From Suillus spraguei (Eukaryota > Basidiomycota > Agaricomycetes > Boletales > Suillaceae), in NCBI GenBank assembly GCA_016800925.1, contig JABCPU010000049.1, positions 1 to 64,000 of the forward strand: DNA of 64,000 nt, given 5' to 3'. Positions 1 to 11,447 of the stretch are shown one piece after another; positions within the stretch are counted from its first letter, which is position 1, and each line of letters begins with the position of its first letter. The notes below the pieces were generated by a model. It did no database searches. It saw only the letters and a program-made list of their open reading frames with translations, and had not been told where the DNA came from. Made by a program: the position numbers and the translations under genes.

Positions 1-557
1 TATCCCTTCCATCTCCGTAGCTATGCCTTTCATATAAAATTCCTAGTACCTGTACTCATTCCTTACTTCCCTCCTATAGTACACACGGTACTTAGGAATA
101 GTCACCACTACTGTCTCTACTGAATAAAGTCCTTTACTGAAGTCACTGTCTCCTTAAGAATTGCTTTACTGCTGCATGCACTACCGCTCTTTACCGCTTT
201 CCCATGCTAGCGCTTTCTCACACTTCACCACTACACTACCGCTTGTTTTACCGCAGAAGTTCCCACGCTTACTGCAATTTTACTGTTCATGCTACCACTT
301 GCCTACCGCATTCCCATGCTTACCACTAGTTTTACCGCAAGTTTACCACAGACCGGAGGTCACTGCTAGCATCTCACTACCTCCAACAGCATTCTCACAC
401 CACAGGTTGGGCATTATTGAACTATACTAACTTAGCATTCCCTTTAGGGTCGAATGTTCTTGCCTTCGCAAGTGAAGCAGACTAGGTAGAGTGCAAGACT
501 TGCATACTAGCTTAGGCTGTGGTTTATCTACAGCTCAGGCTAGATTGTATCTTTACA
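1..557 (-). repeat. LTR-like repeat, family A, 5'-end-proximal part (truncated by window edge)
   Basis: The stretch ends in TTGTATCTTTACA, the reverse complement of the family A terminus TGTAAAGATACAA that is also found at 24902, 33861 and (reversed) 29902. It is full of short TACCGC/CCGCTT motifs, and shares the block with AGTGAAGCAGACTAG and the TTTAGGGTCGAA block with the other copies. No coding capacity was seen. It is read as the minus-oriented LTR of an LTR-like element. Its other end lies outside the window, so full length and target duplication cannot be judged. Confidence 0.6.
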
Positions 558-612
558 CCATATCTACGTCCCGGAAGCCAATGACCTACGACTCCAATCC
601 TCCATAACTGCC

Positions 613-1885
613 ATGACCACCCCCTATCCAGACACTTTGGACAGAATTGTACTCTTGAGCTCGTCCAACGTGACTATACTTGGCCCGGAATACGTACCTA
701 TGTCAAAAATTATGTCAGATCCTGCACATCCTGTGCCCAAGCCAATGTTCCGAGACATAAACCCTACAGATTACTCAAGCAACTCCCTGGAACAACCATG
801 GAATTCCATCTCCATGGATTTCATTGAGCAACTTCTGGACTCATCTGGCTATACGCCATCCTTGTCATCATAGACTGACTATCCAAGCAAGCCATATTTG
901 TCCAGACTCATGACACCATTACTTCTCCAGATCTCACCTGCCTCTTCCTCCTTCACATATTCTCCAAGCATGGTGTTCCATCCCATGTAACCTTGGATCG
1001 GGGAACAGAGTTCGTATCCCACTTCTTCTGTTCCTTAGAAAAAGTGTTAGAATGGTCCTACATTTCACGTCCGGATATCATCCAGAAGGTGATGGACAAA
1101 CTGAACGTGCCAATCAAATGCTGGAACAGTACCTCCAGATCTATTGCGACCATCAGCAGGACAACTGGTCTGAGCTACTGCCCCTTGCAGAGTTTGCATA
1201 CAATAACACTCTGAGTGCTACTACTGGAGTATCACCCTTCTTCACCAATAAGGGATTTCACCCGAACATTTCCATTCATCTGGAATGCAACCTATCCTCC
1301 ATCCATGCCCAGGAATATGCCCTAGATCTTAAAGACCTTCACCAATTCCTCTGAGAAGAGATGTCGAAGCACAGAAACACTATCAAGGACCTGCGGATGC
1401 CAAAAGACAACCTGCTCCGGACTTCTGGATAGGAGAACAAGTCTTTGTTAAAGCCAAGTACTTTTATTCCACTCGTCCATCAAAGAAACTCTCAGAAAAG
1501 AACTCAGGTCCATTCAAAATCATATCTTGTCTGGGTACCCACTCCTTCACCATCCATCTTCTGGATTCCATGAGATCTGTCCATCCTGTATTCCATGTTT
1601 CTCAATTAGAGCCAGCCATTCCAAGCACAATCCCTAATTGTATCTAGCCTCCTCTGCCTCCAGTAGACATCAATGGGGAACCAGAGTATGAGATGTCTGA
1701 AATCCTAGACTCAAAGCTAGACTGTTGTAGATGCCAATGCCAATTATTTTACCTCATCTGATGGTCTGGATATGAGGGCATGGACAAGGAGACTTCCTGG
1801 TTACCTGCCATGGAACTCGGAAATGTGTTGGATCTGGTATCGGATTATCACTCTGCCTATCCAAACAAACCAGGTCCTATTGCTA
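613..1885 (+). pseudogene. Ty3/gypsy chromovirus pol remnant: integrase, GPY/F region and chromodomain
   Basis: Three forward frames together read as the C-terminal half of a chromovirus pol. Order: the H2C2-side segment with a conserved CxxC-like block (about 690-760), the integrase core with SMDFIEQL (first Asp, about 815), TLDRGTEF (second Asp, about 990) and DGQTERANQ (Glu, about 1095), a GPY/F-type segment with GPFKII and VFHVSQLEP (about 1505-1615), then a chromodomain with EYEMSEILDSKLD and GYEGMDKETSWLPA (about 1685-1815). Frameshifts near 650, 870 and 1060, and stops near 1355, 1645 and 1755, break the frame, so it is dead. Gag, protease and reverse transcriptase are absent. The sequence differs from the 12.3-21.6 kb element, so this is a second chromovirus lineage. 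Confidence 0.85.
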
Positions 1886-1917
1886 TATATTGTGTACAAA
1901 ACAGAAATACATGTACA

Positions 1918-2632
1918 TTAGGAGCAGAAGGGACAGATCTGAAACTTCATAGCCATTGGTCTCCATCTCTCCCCCAGATCCGGATCCAGACTCTCCATTA
2001 TCCTTCTCAGAGTCCTCAGGTTGGGGCGCCTCTGCCATCCAAAATCCATTTCAATCCCCTCTAGGAGAATGATCTGGTACTCCCTCTGCTGCTGAAGGAA
2101 AGCCTCCATGTTAGCATTCATCCTCTCCACTGCAACCCTACTCCCTTCCACTGCTGTAATGCTCTGCTGGAGCAAATCATTGGTCTGGGCCAGCTCAGCC
2201 ACAATGCTATTAGCAGCGGCAACCCAGGCCTGGTCATCATACTCAGCATCCTCCCCCATCCATGGCACCTCCGAGATGGACTCTTCTGATGCTTCTTACC
2301 CTTGCTTTCAGAGATGGAGCTCCAGCAGATGTTGCCTCTTCTTGCCCTTGGGCTCCTTGACAGGTCCAGGCCTCCCAGGACACTGGACCTTGTCCTTTTG
2401 GCATCCATCACATGCCTTGATCTATCCGATGTAGTGAGAAAAGTCACGCTGACTGTCAAAACCCTGTTTTGACAAGTGTCTCATTAGCGTCTGTGGCGGC
2501 AACCAAAGAATTTCCTTATAGTGAGGAAATAGCCTTTTGCTCCGCTAAGGCAGAACTGTTCTTCTTCTGTGAACCCTTACCAGATCCTCCGCCAATGCCC
2601 TCATGTCCCATCCAATTCTGTCTAGAATCCAT
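1918..2632 (-). pseudogene. Decayed antisense ORF behind the chromovirus pol, with a Zn(2)-C6-like motif
   Basis: Read on the minus strand from an ATG at 2632 there is a low-complexity start (GHEGIGGGSGKGSQKKN). It is followed by the segment ACDGCQKDKVQC (about 2385-2420), which fits the first half of a fungal Zn(2)-Cys(6) cluster, and then a basic stretch GPVKEPKGKKRQ. An acidic and coiled-coil-like tail follows (1918-2268), including VAELAQTNDLLQQSI. Several in-frame stops (near 2520, 2456, 2430 and 2318) show decay. The ORF lies tail-to-tail with the pol remnant, about where the 3' part of that element should be. Whether it belonged to the element or is an old host fragment is not decided by the sequence. 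Confidence 0.5.
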
Positions 2633-2634
2633 TG

Positions 2635-3283
2635 GTGCATAGTTACTTCACTTCTGCCATTACTAAATCTACGGCAGGATTTACCTTACATCTCAAGGGG
2701 CCACTGCACGCTGTGCGCCTCTTTATTAAATACCCTGTTTATTTTCCTTCTCACTACCGGACTCCAATAATCATCTTGTATGCACTCGCATATGTTAAAA
2801 AGGACTCAACATACATACCGTTACTTTTACTTCCCGTTACATCCCTTCACTAGGACTTAGTATCCAAAATGCTCGCTAGTCGCAATCTATTTGCCTTTGA
2901 ACTTTTCTCTGTTCGAACTTCGCTCAGTGATTTAACTGCCAGTGACTTTACTGCTCGAAGTACTGTGCGACTTTCGACTTCATTACTCGTAACTGGACTG
3001 TGGCCAGTGATCTCGCTGGGTCATTTTCTCTCTCACCTGCATTCTAGTTCATATGGAGTTGCCGCTACCACTACCACACCGCCAGTAGTAATAATATATT
3101 TGTCTCGCTCAAGTAACTTTGTTCTTGCTCTTGCTAGCTAACCGTTGCAGCTATCCTTACTGCACAAGTACGCAGACATCATGCTAGTACCGCCGATATA
3201 CCGCTACCACTGCTAACCTCGGAAGTCGGAATTCTTGTGTAAAATGGCACTTTCATGGTCAGTGTGACTTTGTTCGCTACAAT
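2635..3283 (-). repeat. Family A LTR-like fragment, rearranged
   Basis: Positions 2745-3235 are the reverse complement of 29215-29675, sharing for example the run around GTTAAAAAGGACT and the GCTACCACT/ACCGCC blocks. The last part, about 3225-3283, instead matches the 3' end of the plus-oriented copy at 34665-34711 (AAAATGGCACTTTCATGG). The segment is therefore a junction of oppositely oriented family A pieces. No coding content was seen. Confidence 0.5.
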
Positions 3284-3995
3284 GAACTGAGGCCAAAGCC
3301 CTTCAGATACTTTACCTTTTGAGTGTGGTCTTAACACTGCTAACCTACAGTTTTTTTCTATTGGAACACACTTTGGCATTTGTTCATAGATGGTTTCTTG
3401 AGAAGTTCATCATAACTGGTCTTAGACAGGTGGTTGCCACAACAGAATCAGAATCTGCTTCTCTTCCACTGTGCAAGTTTGAAACCTGCTGACGACAAGG
3501 TTTTTTCTATCAGAACATGCATTGACATTCACTTGTGGATGGGCTCTTTGGAAGTTCACCGCAACTAGTCTAGTCTGGTGGTTGCTACAACAGAATCGAA
3601 ATCTGTTTCTCCTGCATTGTGCAGTTTCGAAACTTGCCAACGATGAGGTTTTTTCTATCGGAACACACCTTAACATTCACTCGTGGATGGTTTCTCTGGG
3701 TGTTCATTGGAACTGGTCCAGCCTGATGGTTGCTACAACAGAATCAAAATCTGTCTCCCTTGAATTGTGCAGGATCGAAACCTGCTGACGCTGATCTTTT
3801 TCTACTGGAACACACTTCAATATTCACTCATCAAGAGTATCTTTAGAATTTCACCGCAACTGGTCTAGCCTGGTGGTTGCTACAACAGACGCATCTCTTT
3901 GATTGTGTAGGTTCAAAACCTGCTGATAACAATATTTTTTTCCAATCACAACACACCTCGTCTAGTTTCCTTAGTGGTTCATCTCAAGTGGTCTT
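3281..3995. repeat. 148-bp tandem repeat, about 4-5 units
   Basis: The phrase GGTGGTTGCTACAACAGA or a close variant starts at 3429, 3577, 3725 and 3872, giving spacings of 148, 148 and 147 bp. A weaker unit precedes 3429, starting near 3281. Each unit also has GAAACCTGCTGACG, a T-rich TTTTTTCTAT box, GGAACACACCTT and TTCACTCGTGGATGG in the same order. Units differ by roughly 10-25 percent by eye. No conserved reading frame runs through them. Confidence 0.8.
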
Positions 3996-5345
3996 AGCCC
4001 CTGTGCATTGAAATTGTTGTCACAACATTAATATTTGCTCCATGGTGAGTCACACCTTTGGACATGCATCCGAGTCCAAAACACTAGTTATATTGGGTGT
4101 TAGTTGACAAAACCAGATGAGTTTGCACCTTTGGCGAAGTGTGCACCTCACTGTGCCTTTCCCGCACCTTTCACGCCTGTCTAGTGCCTTTTGCATTTGA
4201 CCACACTTCATCACACTTCATTGCATTTTGTCACACTTCATTGCACTTAATCGCATACATGCTTAATCGCACCTTGGAGGCACTTGGGTGCACACATAAT
4301 AGTGGAGAGGTCAGGGATTTCTCAAGCGAGCCTCATGGTGTCTTAGCAAGCTTGTTCCTATCATATGATGGACCCTTGTCATGTAATTTTCCCTCAGCCA
4401 TTCTCTCATCCTTCCTTTGGATAGCGCTGAGCACAGTATATGCCACTTTTACTTAGTTTTGTCATTAGTTCCTCTTCAGGCTTAGTCGATTGCATATTGG
4501 ATGGATTGGTGTCTGTAGACGTGTCTGTGATATCAGGCGCTGATCTGTGGACCACTGCACAGAGTATCTGCAGTGATTTTAGAATACACTCGCGATCAAG
4601 GAGAACTTTGCAAGCAAAGTGACCTATTAGTATTTTGAACATTCCTTGCTGCCAGGCACATAGAAGGTGTGTCTAAATCGTTGCAATAACTGTTCACCAT
4701 GACCAAGGTGGAATTTTTGTCTGGACTTAGATTTGGAAGCCATCATTGCGTTTTGGCATGGTTTATGCTTCGCAGGCACAAGTTATTCCATCGTCTGCTT
4801 TCACAAGATATAATTACTGGGCGTTAGATCCTCGGAGTTCAAATGTACCGCCGCGACAAAGTGTGACATCTGCGCCAGCATTGCTGTTTCTAACATTTAG
4901 AGTCCGCATCCTTCTGGCAGTATCATTTCAGCATATTTGTTTCTTCTGTAAAATAGAGCTCCTTTCTGACACAAATAGCTACAGTTCTATATGTTTATCT
5001 CATCTTCATGTGTAGCAAACGATAAGATATGAAAATGAGGTCGTCAGATTTTGCAACTCTGGCCTTACGATCGTCAATAGTACTCAAACAAGTCTCGGAT
5101 TCCACATCGTATTCTATGTCGTTGGCTGTTGTCGAACTCTCCCGCTCATCATCCAATAAGCACCGTCCTCGTCTTTTTCGATCTCTTCACCTCGATCCAA
5201 GCCCATCCCTCGTCATAACAGAGTGCTACAAACTCTCATGCTAGGGAACAATTATATATACCTGTAAAAGTTCAAGAGTGCACCCCGAGAACAAACAAAA
5301 ATCCAACACGCTACGCTGTACTATCAGTGGTGCTATTGGGGGTAG
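3996..5345. other. Intergenic stretch, no gene recognised
   Basis: About 4135-4280 is a simple-sequence-like run built on CACTTCATTGCACTT/TCGCA words. Short open frames at 4746-5015 and 5029-5244 (+) have no recognisable motif. The reverse strand of 5030-5230 gives an acidic frame that I also do not recognise. Nothing here is supported as a gene. Confidence 0.4.
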
Positions 5346-5349
5346 GTTG

Positions 5350-6910
5350 TCGCCGCGTCAACTGATAGTAAGATGAGTAAAGGATTTGTGTAACGGGGTA
5401 AGATGATCACCCACAGCGACACATAGAGCAGAAGACATGATGATAGCGGCGCCGAGAACCGACAGTAAAGACGGTATAACTCCGGCGTTCAAGCACAACA
5501 ACAAAAAGCATCTGGAAATACATTTCAGTGGAACCACGCGATACAGCTTCTCGCTGCAATCCCAATGTCAAGAGAGTCTGGAAAGGTAGTGAGTTACCTG
5601 GTAGGGTCACCAGTACTAACCTGTGCCACGAAGCCAAAGATACCAACCATGAGTAGAAGAAGCGACCATTTCCATGAACTAGGTATACGACAGGAATGTC
5701 GAAGACGACCATCCTGTTACATAGCAGCTGATTAATGTGACACGCAAATGTGCAAGGATATATTTACCAACCCCAAAGATGCCATAATGGTGCACCACAA
5801 GGAAAAGAATGTCATCACATGCATCGGATGAGCTCGCTTCCCAATTGCGCGAATCGAGGTATCTGTGAAAACTATTGAAGTAGCCATTACCATGAGAAGG
5901 TCGGTAGTGCATACATGCTCCAGTGGATCCAACAATACCAATCATAGATGCCCTACAGAACATCGAACGGTGAAATGGGGAAAGCGGTGTACAAAGGATG
6001 AAGCTCACCCAACACCCATCATCCTTTGTGCCGGGGTTGTTTCCAGCAAATAGAATCCGTCAGGAATAGCGGCTGGTATGGAGTTGAATAAAAATGGGGG
6101 TCGAGCGATGAGGACAGCACCAAATAAACTGCAAACTAGTGACGCCTCTACTAAGTATCCATAAACAAGCGAAGTCAGTCCATAACTCTGCGACAGCTTG
6201 AGTAACAGAGTAGCCCTCTTTAAGGAGGACGCATCCGGCAACCGCAGTTGTAAGAGGTATTAAGAACGTCAGGACTGTCGCATCTGCTAGATACTGAATT
6301 GACAGATACAGTCCAGCTAGTCCTAGAAACCTAAAGGATGAAATTTTCACCAAGAATGGACGTCGTGTTTGCAAATTAACGCGTACCCGCTGATCCCATG
6401 GATCACCAATAGTATTCGAACACCTTTGGGGCCAATAATCGGATCAGGGACTCCCGCGGCAATTCTTCGTACGTGCGGTCAGTCGCAGGGTACTGTCTGA
6501 AGAAAGTGACCGACATACATGTATGTCACACAGCATATCAACGTGATACCCTGGGGACGAATCGATATTCAAATGAACGCAGTTCGTAAAAACTCTTCGA
6601 CGCACCATTCTCACTATAATAACCTATCAAATTGAGATTCATTCCGTTTAGAGAATAGAGATAAAGAAACAGCTAACTTCAAACGCGTGCACAGGAGGCT
6701 CCAATGTGCTTAGCATCTTCACCGATAGACTCATGGAAGCGAAAAAAACTGGGAAGATATAATGTACAGCATCCCGGCGTTATTGGGGACAAAACCTGGG
6801 ACATTGGACCGTCTACCGATTGCTCCATCATTTTGGGATGTACCAGAAGTGGATTGTGTTGAACCATAGTGTCCTGTGGTGTGAATGAGAGAAGACTCGC
6901 TGTTGCTCAT
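5350..6910 (-). pseudogene. EamA/DMT-type membrane transporter, copy 1 (frameshifted)
   Basis: Exon by exon this matches copies 2 and 3. The start ATG is at 6910 (MSNSESSLIH), and an 18-nt microexon lies at 6606-6623. Later exons encode segments such as VPDPIIGPKGVRI, LYLSIQYLADATVLTFL (about 6300-6250) and LTLGLQREAVSRG (about 5560). These are DMT superfamily features: ten-helix carriers of small metabolites in membranes. It is broken. The T run at about 6745 in exon 1 is one base short compared with copy 3, shifting the frame before the first helix ends. About 7 bp are missing near 5475 in the last exon (the LFFGV part). It is the most downstream member of a minus-strand tandem array with 7275-8882 and 9108-10786. 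Confidence 0.75.
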
Positions 6911-7274
6911 CTTCGAGGTTTGTCTTCGCTGGTTTCAGCCTCAGAACAAATGGTAGCAATATGTGCTGAGAGCAGTGTGAGGAGCAGTGCCTTTAATACT
7001 TTGTAACCAAGGCATAAGTCCGATATAAGAGAGCAGAGCAGCTATCGGCCCGGTAATGATGTCGGGCCTTCGAGAGTCACATTGACTCACCAGAGCAGTG
7101 AACATATAATGACGGTAGCGCAGTACTGACGGTAAAAGTCTAAAGACGGTATAATCCAGAAGAATGTATAGTAAAAAGTACAGTTAAACGTACTAGCCGT
7201 GTGAAATGCAGTCGTCAAATGTACAACTGCCTGAGTAAATTCAGAAAGTTTATCAGGATCATGTGAGGAGGATA

Positions 7275-8882
7275 TCACACTGAATTGTCAGAGATACTGT
7301 CTTTGATAGGATCTTGCTTTCTCAACTGGTTGGAATGGGGAACTGAGTCATACAGCAGCAAACGAGGATGATGATCACTCACGACGACATAGAGAGCAGA
7401 AGATATGATGATAATAGCGCCCAGAATTGAGAGTAAAGGCGGTGTAATGCCAAAGAACAGGCGCTCAAGCACCACAGCGAAGACCACCTGAGAATAGATT
7501 CCAGTAACACCACGCGACGCGGTTTCTCGTTGCAGCCCCAGTGTTAGGAGAGTCTGAAGTAGTTATGAACAACCAGTCGGAAGATCGGGGGTCACTAGTG
7601 TACTGACCTGCATGATGAAGCCGAAGCTACCAATAATGAGAAGAAGTAACCACATCCAGCGTGTGGGGTATACAACAGGAATATTGAAAATAATCATACT
7701 GTCAGGAGCGGGAGATTAATCATACAACTTGAAGAACCGCAGGGATTTGCCTACCACAGTGATGCTACGATAGTGCATAACAACGCGAAATATGACATCA
7801 CATGCATCGAGTGAGCGCGCTTCCCAATTGCACGCATCGATATATCTGTCAAGATCATGGAGGTGTCGGTACTATAAGAGATCAATTACAATACGCACAT
7901 GCTCCAGTGAGTCCAAGCACACTGATCATACATGCCCTACCAATAAAATGATGAGTTCAATGGTATAACGTGCAACAAATAGTGCTCACCCAATACCCGC
8001 CAGCCTTTCCGCTGCGGTTCTTTCTAGTAAGTGGCCTCCGTCAGGGATGACAGGATTGGAGCCAAAGAGAAACGGGGGTCTATAAACGAGGATAACACCG
8101 AGTAAACTGCAAACTAGGGAAAGCTCTATAAGCATTGCATATTACAAAAATCACATCATAACTTTCACCTCCCGCGACAGTTTGGCTGATGGAGTAGCTC
8201 TCTTTCAGGAAGATGCTTCCAACCACCGCTGTCATAAGAGGTGTTAAGAAAAGCAGGACTGTCGCATCTGCGACAGTCAAGTATTGAAGCGACCAATACA
8301 TGCCGCATAGCCCAAAAAACTTGATCATGAAATGATCATTGAAAGATCAAGGTCGTGCACATAGATCGGTACGCACCCGCTGATACCACGAACGACTAGT
8401 AACGTTTGAACAGCTTCAGGGCCAGCTACTGGATTAGGGATTCTCATGATAATCCTTCATGTCATCAGCTATAGGACTTTGTCTGCACAAGCAAGAAACG
8501 AACATGTATATCACGCAGCAAACAAACGTGGTGGCCTGGGACAGATCGATATCTAATTCAAGCCCAGAAACTGTGTCACATACCATCCTGATTATAATGA
8601 CCTGTCATACCAGATTCAAACCATTTGACAACCAGGGGTAGAGAAACAACTAACCTGAAATACGTGCATTTGAGATTCCAAGCCGATCAGTATCTTCACC
8701 GAAATACACATGCAAGCGTAGAAAAACTGGGCAGAGATGATGAATAACATTCCAGTGTTACCGACGGTGATCCCTGTGACACTAGGTCGACTGTCGTCCG
8801 CTATTACCCCATCGAATGGGCGTAAAGAAATGGGATGCGTTTGCGTTGCCGGGTCAATGGGGGAAGACTCGCTATTGCTCAT
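7275..8882 (-). CDS. EamA/DMT-type membrane transporter, copy 2 (appears intact)
   Basis: Probable integral membrane carrier of the drug/metabolite transporter superfamily; the substrate cannot be inferred. Exon 1 (8882-8655) starts MSNSESSPID and holds the first helix (MLFIISAQFFYACM). It is followed by an 18-nt microexon (8584-8601, VIIIRM). A second helix exon reads ATTFVCCVIY, then comes the loop IPNPVAGPEAV. The typical DMT core is MYWSLQYLTVADATVLLFLTP with FLKESYSISQT (about 8310-8170), then SLLGVILVYRPPFLFG. The C-terminal exon has LTLGLQRETASRGV, QVVFAVVLERLFFG and LSILGAIIIISSALYVV, with the stop at 7275. Introns of about 50-60 bp keep the frame wherever I could follow them. The exon after the ACAY segment (about 7895) is the least certain join. 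Confidence 0.75.
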
Positions 8883-9107
8883 CTTCGACGTTTATGGGTT
8901 CGTGGACTTGAACCGTTGCAATAGCGAGCGTGGGTACACCAACCAATGACAGGGCTGAAGACGACCCAGCGCCTCGATGGCATGTCTGTCACCTTTACAT
9001 ACAAATGTATGGCAAAATGCGTAATACATATATAAGGCACAAAAAGGGTACAGGTTGACCTGATCGCATCATATACAATCGTTGAATATACAACTGTTGG
9101 AGTATTT

Positions 9108-10786
9108 TTAGAGAGTGCAAGACTCAGAAGCATCAATGTAGCCTCGGAGTGGGCAGGGGCCCACAATTTTATGTTGCCGAACTATCAACGATACTGTCAT
9201 GGCGAGATTTCTGCCTTTTTTATCTGGTGGGCGAAATCCACATGAACACAGAAGTTTGGCAATAACGAACAAGCGGTGACCACTCACAACGACATAGAGC
9301 CCAGAGGACATGATGATGGCAGCGCCGAGAACAGATAGTAAAGATGGTATAACGCCGAAGAACAGGCGTTCGAGTACCACAACGAAAAGCACCTGGGCAT
9401 ACATTCCAGTGACACCGCGCGACACAGTTTCTCGTTGTAATCCCATCGTAAAAAGAGTCTAGAATCATAGGGAATTACCAATAAGCGAACGCATAATCAC
9501 TAATGTACGCGCCTGGGCCACAAAGCCGAATATACCGATCATGAGCAGAAGAAGTATCCACATCCATGAAGTGGGATATACAACGGGGATATCAAGGACA
9601 ACCATCCTGTTACAAATGATCAATTGACACAAAATACAGAGCTGTATTGACAGACCCGAAAGATGATATAATTGTGCACCATAATGAAAAGTACGTCATT
9701 ATATGCATAGGGTGAGCACGCTTCCCAATTGCCCGGATCGAAGTATCTGTAAAAACCATTGAAGCGATCATTATCATGAGAAGGTAGGGCGCAATGCGTA
9801 CACGCTCCAGTATTTCCAAGCACACTGACCATACATGCCCTGCCAAAATAGATAAATTGTGGGTTGAGCGAAACAGAGTACGTGTAATGGTGCTCACCCA
9901 ACACCCGCCAGCCTTTGCGCAGGAGACACGTCTGGGAGTCCTTGGGAAATAACACCCTCGGAGCCAAATAGAAATGCAGGTCTGCCTATGAGGACAACAC
10001 CGAGTAAACTGACAACTAGGTGTTTTGAATCTCCATAAGTAATCAACCCTCATCAAAGGCGGATCATGACTCTCACCTCCCGCGCCAGCTTGCTTGACGG
10101 AGTAGCTCTCTTTCAAAAACACAGATCCAGCCACCGCTGTCGTAAGAGGTGTTAAAAAAATCAAGATTGTCGCATCTGCGACAGACAAGTACTGGAGTGA
10201 CCAATACACGCCAGACAACCCAAAAAACCTGGGAAACAGATCATTGACGAGTTGGAGACCGTGCGAGTAGATCAGCACCCACCCAGTGACACCACGAATG
10301 AACAGCATCATTCGAACACCTTCAGGACCAGTAATCGGATCAGGAATCCCCATGACAATCCTTTGTGTCATCAGTTTTAAACCGTTGTCTGGAAAAGCAA
10401 TCGACGAACATGTATATCTCGCAGCACACAAAAGTGATGCCCTGTACAGTGACAAATCAATAGACATTCGAGTCGAGGACTCTGTGGCGCACCATCCTGA
10501 TCACAATAATCTGTTCACATTGGTTTCACTCCATATTCGATCAACGAAGATGGACACAACTAACCTGAAGTGCGTGCACCGGATTCTCCAAGCTGTTCAG
10601 TGACTTCACCGAAATGTCCATGGAAGCGAAGAAAAACTGGGAGCATATGATTAATAGCATTCCAGCATTTCTGGCGGTGAAACTGAGTGGTTCATTTGTG
10701 ATTGCTCCATCATCTTGACGTGCTTGCGTCGAGCCATAGTTTTCTATGTCGTTACGGTGAATGAGTGGAGACTTGGGCTTGCTCAT
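9108..10786 (-). CDS. EamA/DMT-type membrane transporter, copy 3 (probably intact, two GC donors)
   Basis: Same gene structure as copy 2: ATG at 10786 (MSKPKSPLIH), first helix MLLIICSQFFFASMDISVK, 18-nt microexon at 10493-10510 (IIVIRM), and GITFVCCEIY. Then come MGIPDPITGPEGVRMMLFI, FGLSGVYWSLQYLSVADATI with FLTPLTTAVAG and FLKESYSVKQ, SLLGVVLIGRPAFLFG, and TSIRAIGKRAHPMH. The last part is TMGLQRETVSRGVTGMYAQ and LSVLGAAIIMSSGLYVV. The C-terminus runs to 9108 with a hydrophilic tail. Two introns appear to need GC instead of GT donors (near 9793 and 9520), while copies 2 or 4 have GT there. It may use GC-AG splicing or be in early decay. This copy is the source-like relative of the displaced copy at 42.5-43.6 kb. 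Confidence 0.7.
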
Positions 10787-11349
10787 GTTCGATGTTCGTT
10801 GTTCGTTGATAGAGGGTTCGTGGAGCTACTAGCCAATAATATATAGTGGCTGGATGGGTCGAGAAGTGTGATGCGGTCTAAGGATCTGTCACGGTGAGGG
10901 CGGCCATCATGGATTGAGGAGTCCTTGATATTAATATGGTACCACAATTCGAATGCCCTGTATAGGCATATATGCATATGTGTAGTAGTGCAAAAAAATT
11001 GTAACGTAGCTAGTAGAGCCTAGCTAAAGTTGAAAGCCTATCATGTAGACTGATCCCGCGGAAGCAATTCGCGTAACTGTCACCCGACTTGCGCGTCACT
11101 GTTCGCTATTATGTAACTATAGTCATCGGCTCGGCTGCGCCAGTCCCCAGCACATTGGTATAGAATTGGTGAATTTGCCGTGTAAAATCCAAGATGGGAC
11201 TCGCGCATTTAATATTTAATATCAATCAACATTCAGAAGTTGAATAGAAAAACACTCCGAGTTCACTACAAGGTTAGTGGTGGCATCAGTGAACGAGATT
11301 TTAGCAAACCCGACACGGGACTTGTGTGGTATCAAACACAGCCGGCTGA
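10787..11349. other. Intergenic region upstream of the transporter array
   Basis: About 560 bp between the start of transporter copy 3 and the left Harbinger end. Its first part (to about 10970) is also duplicated at about 43615-43750. AT-rich words such as TATTTAATATTAATATC (about 11200) occur. No ORF or RNA gene was seen. The 3 bp directly before 11350 are TGA, the left target duplication of the Harbinger element. Confidence 0.4.
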
Positions 11350-11447
11350 GAGCTAGTTCGGAAACCCGTGTGAAGTTGGGTCAAGTCAATTTGCGGTCGG
11401 CAGGCATGGTCGGCACGGCACACCCCGAGCGGCTGACCTTGAACCTT
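11350..11447 (+). repeat. Left terminal inverted repeat of the Harbinger element
   Basis: It begins GAGCTAGTTCGGAAACCC and ends in TTGAACC. It pairs with 23683-23779 with about ten mismatches by eye. The shared inner block GTCGGCAGGCATGGTCGG is a likely transposase-binding segment (inference). It is flanked on the outside by TGA. Confidence 0.88.
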
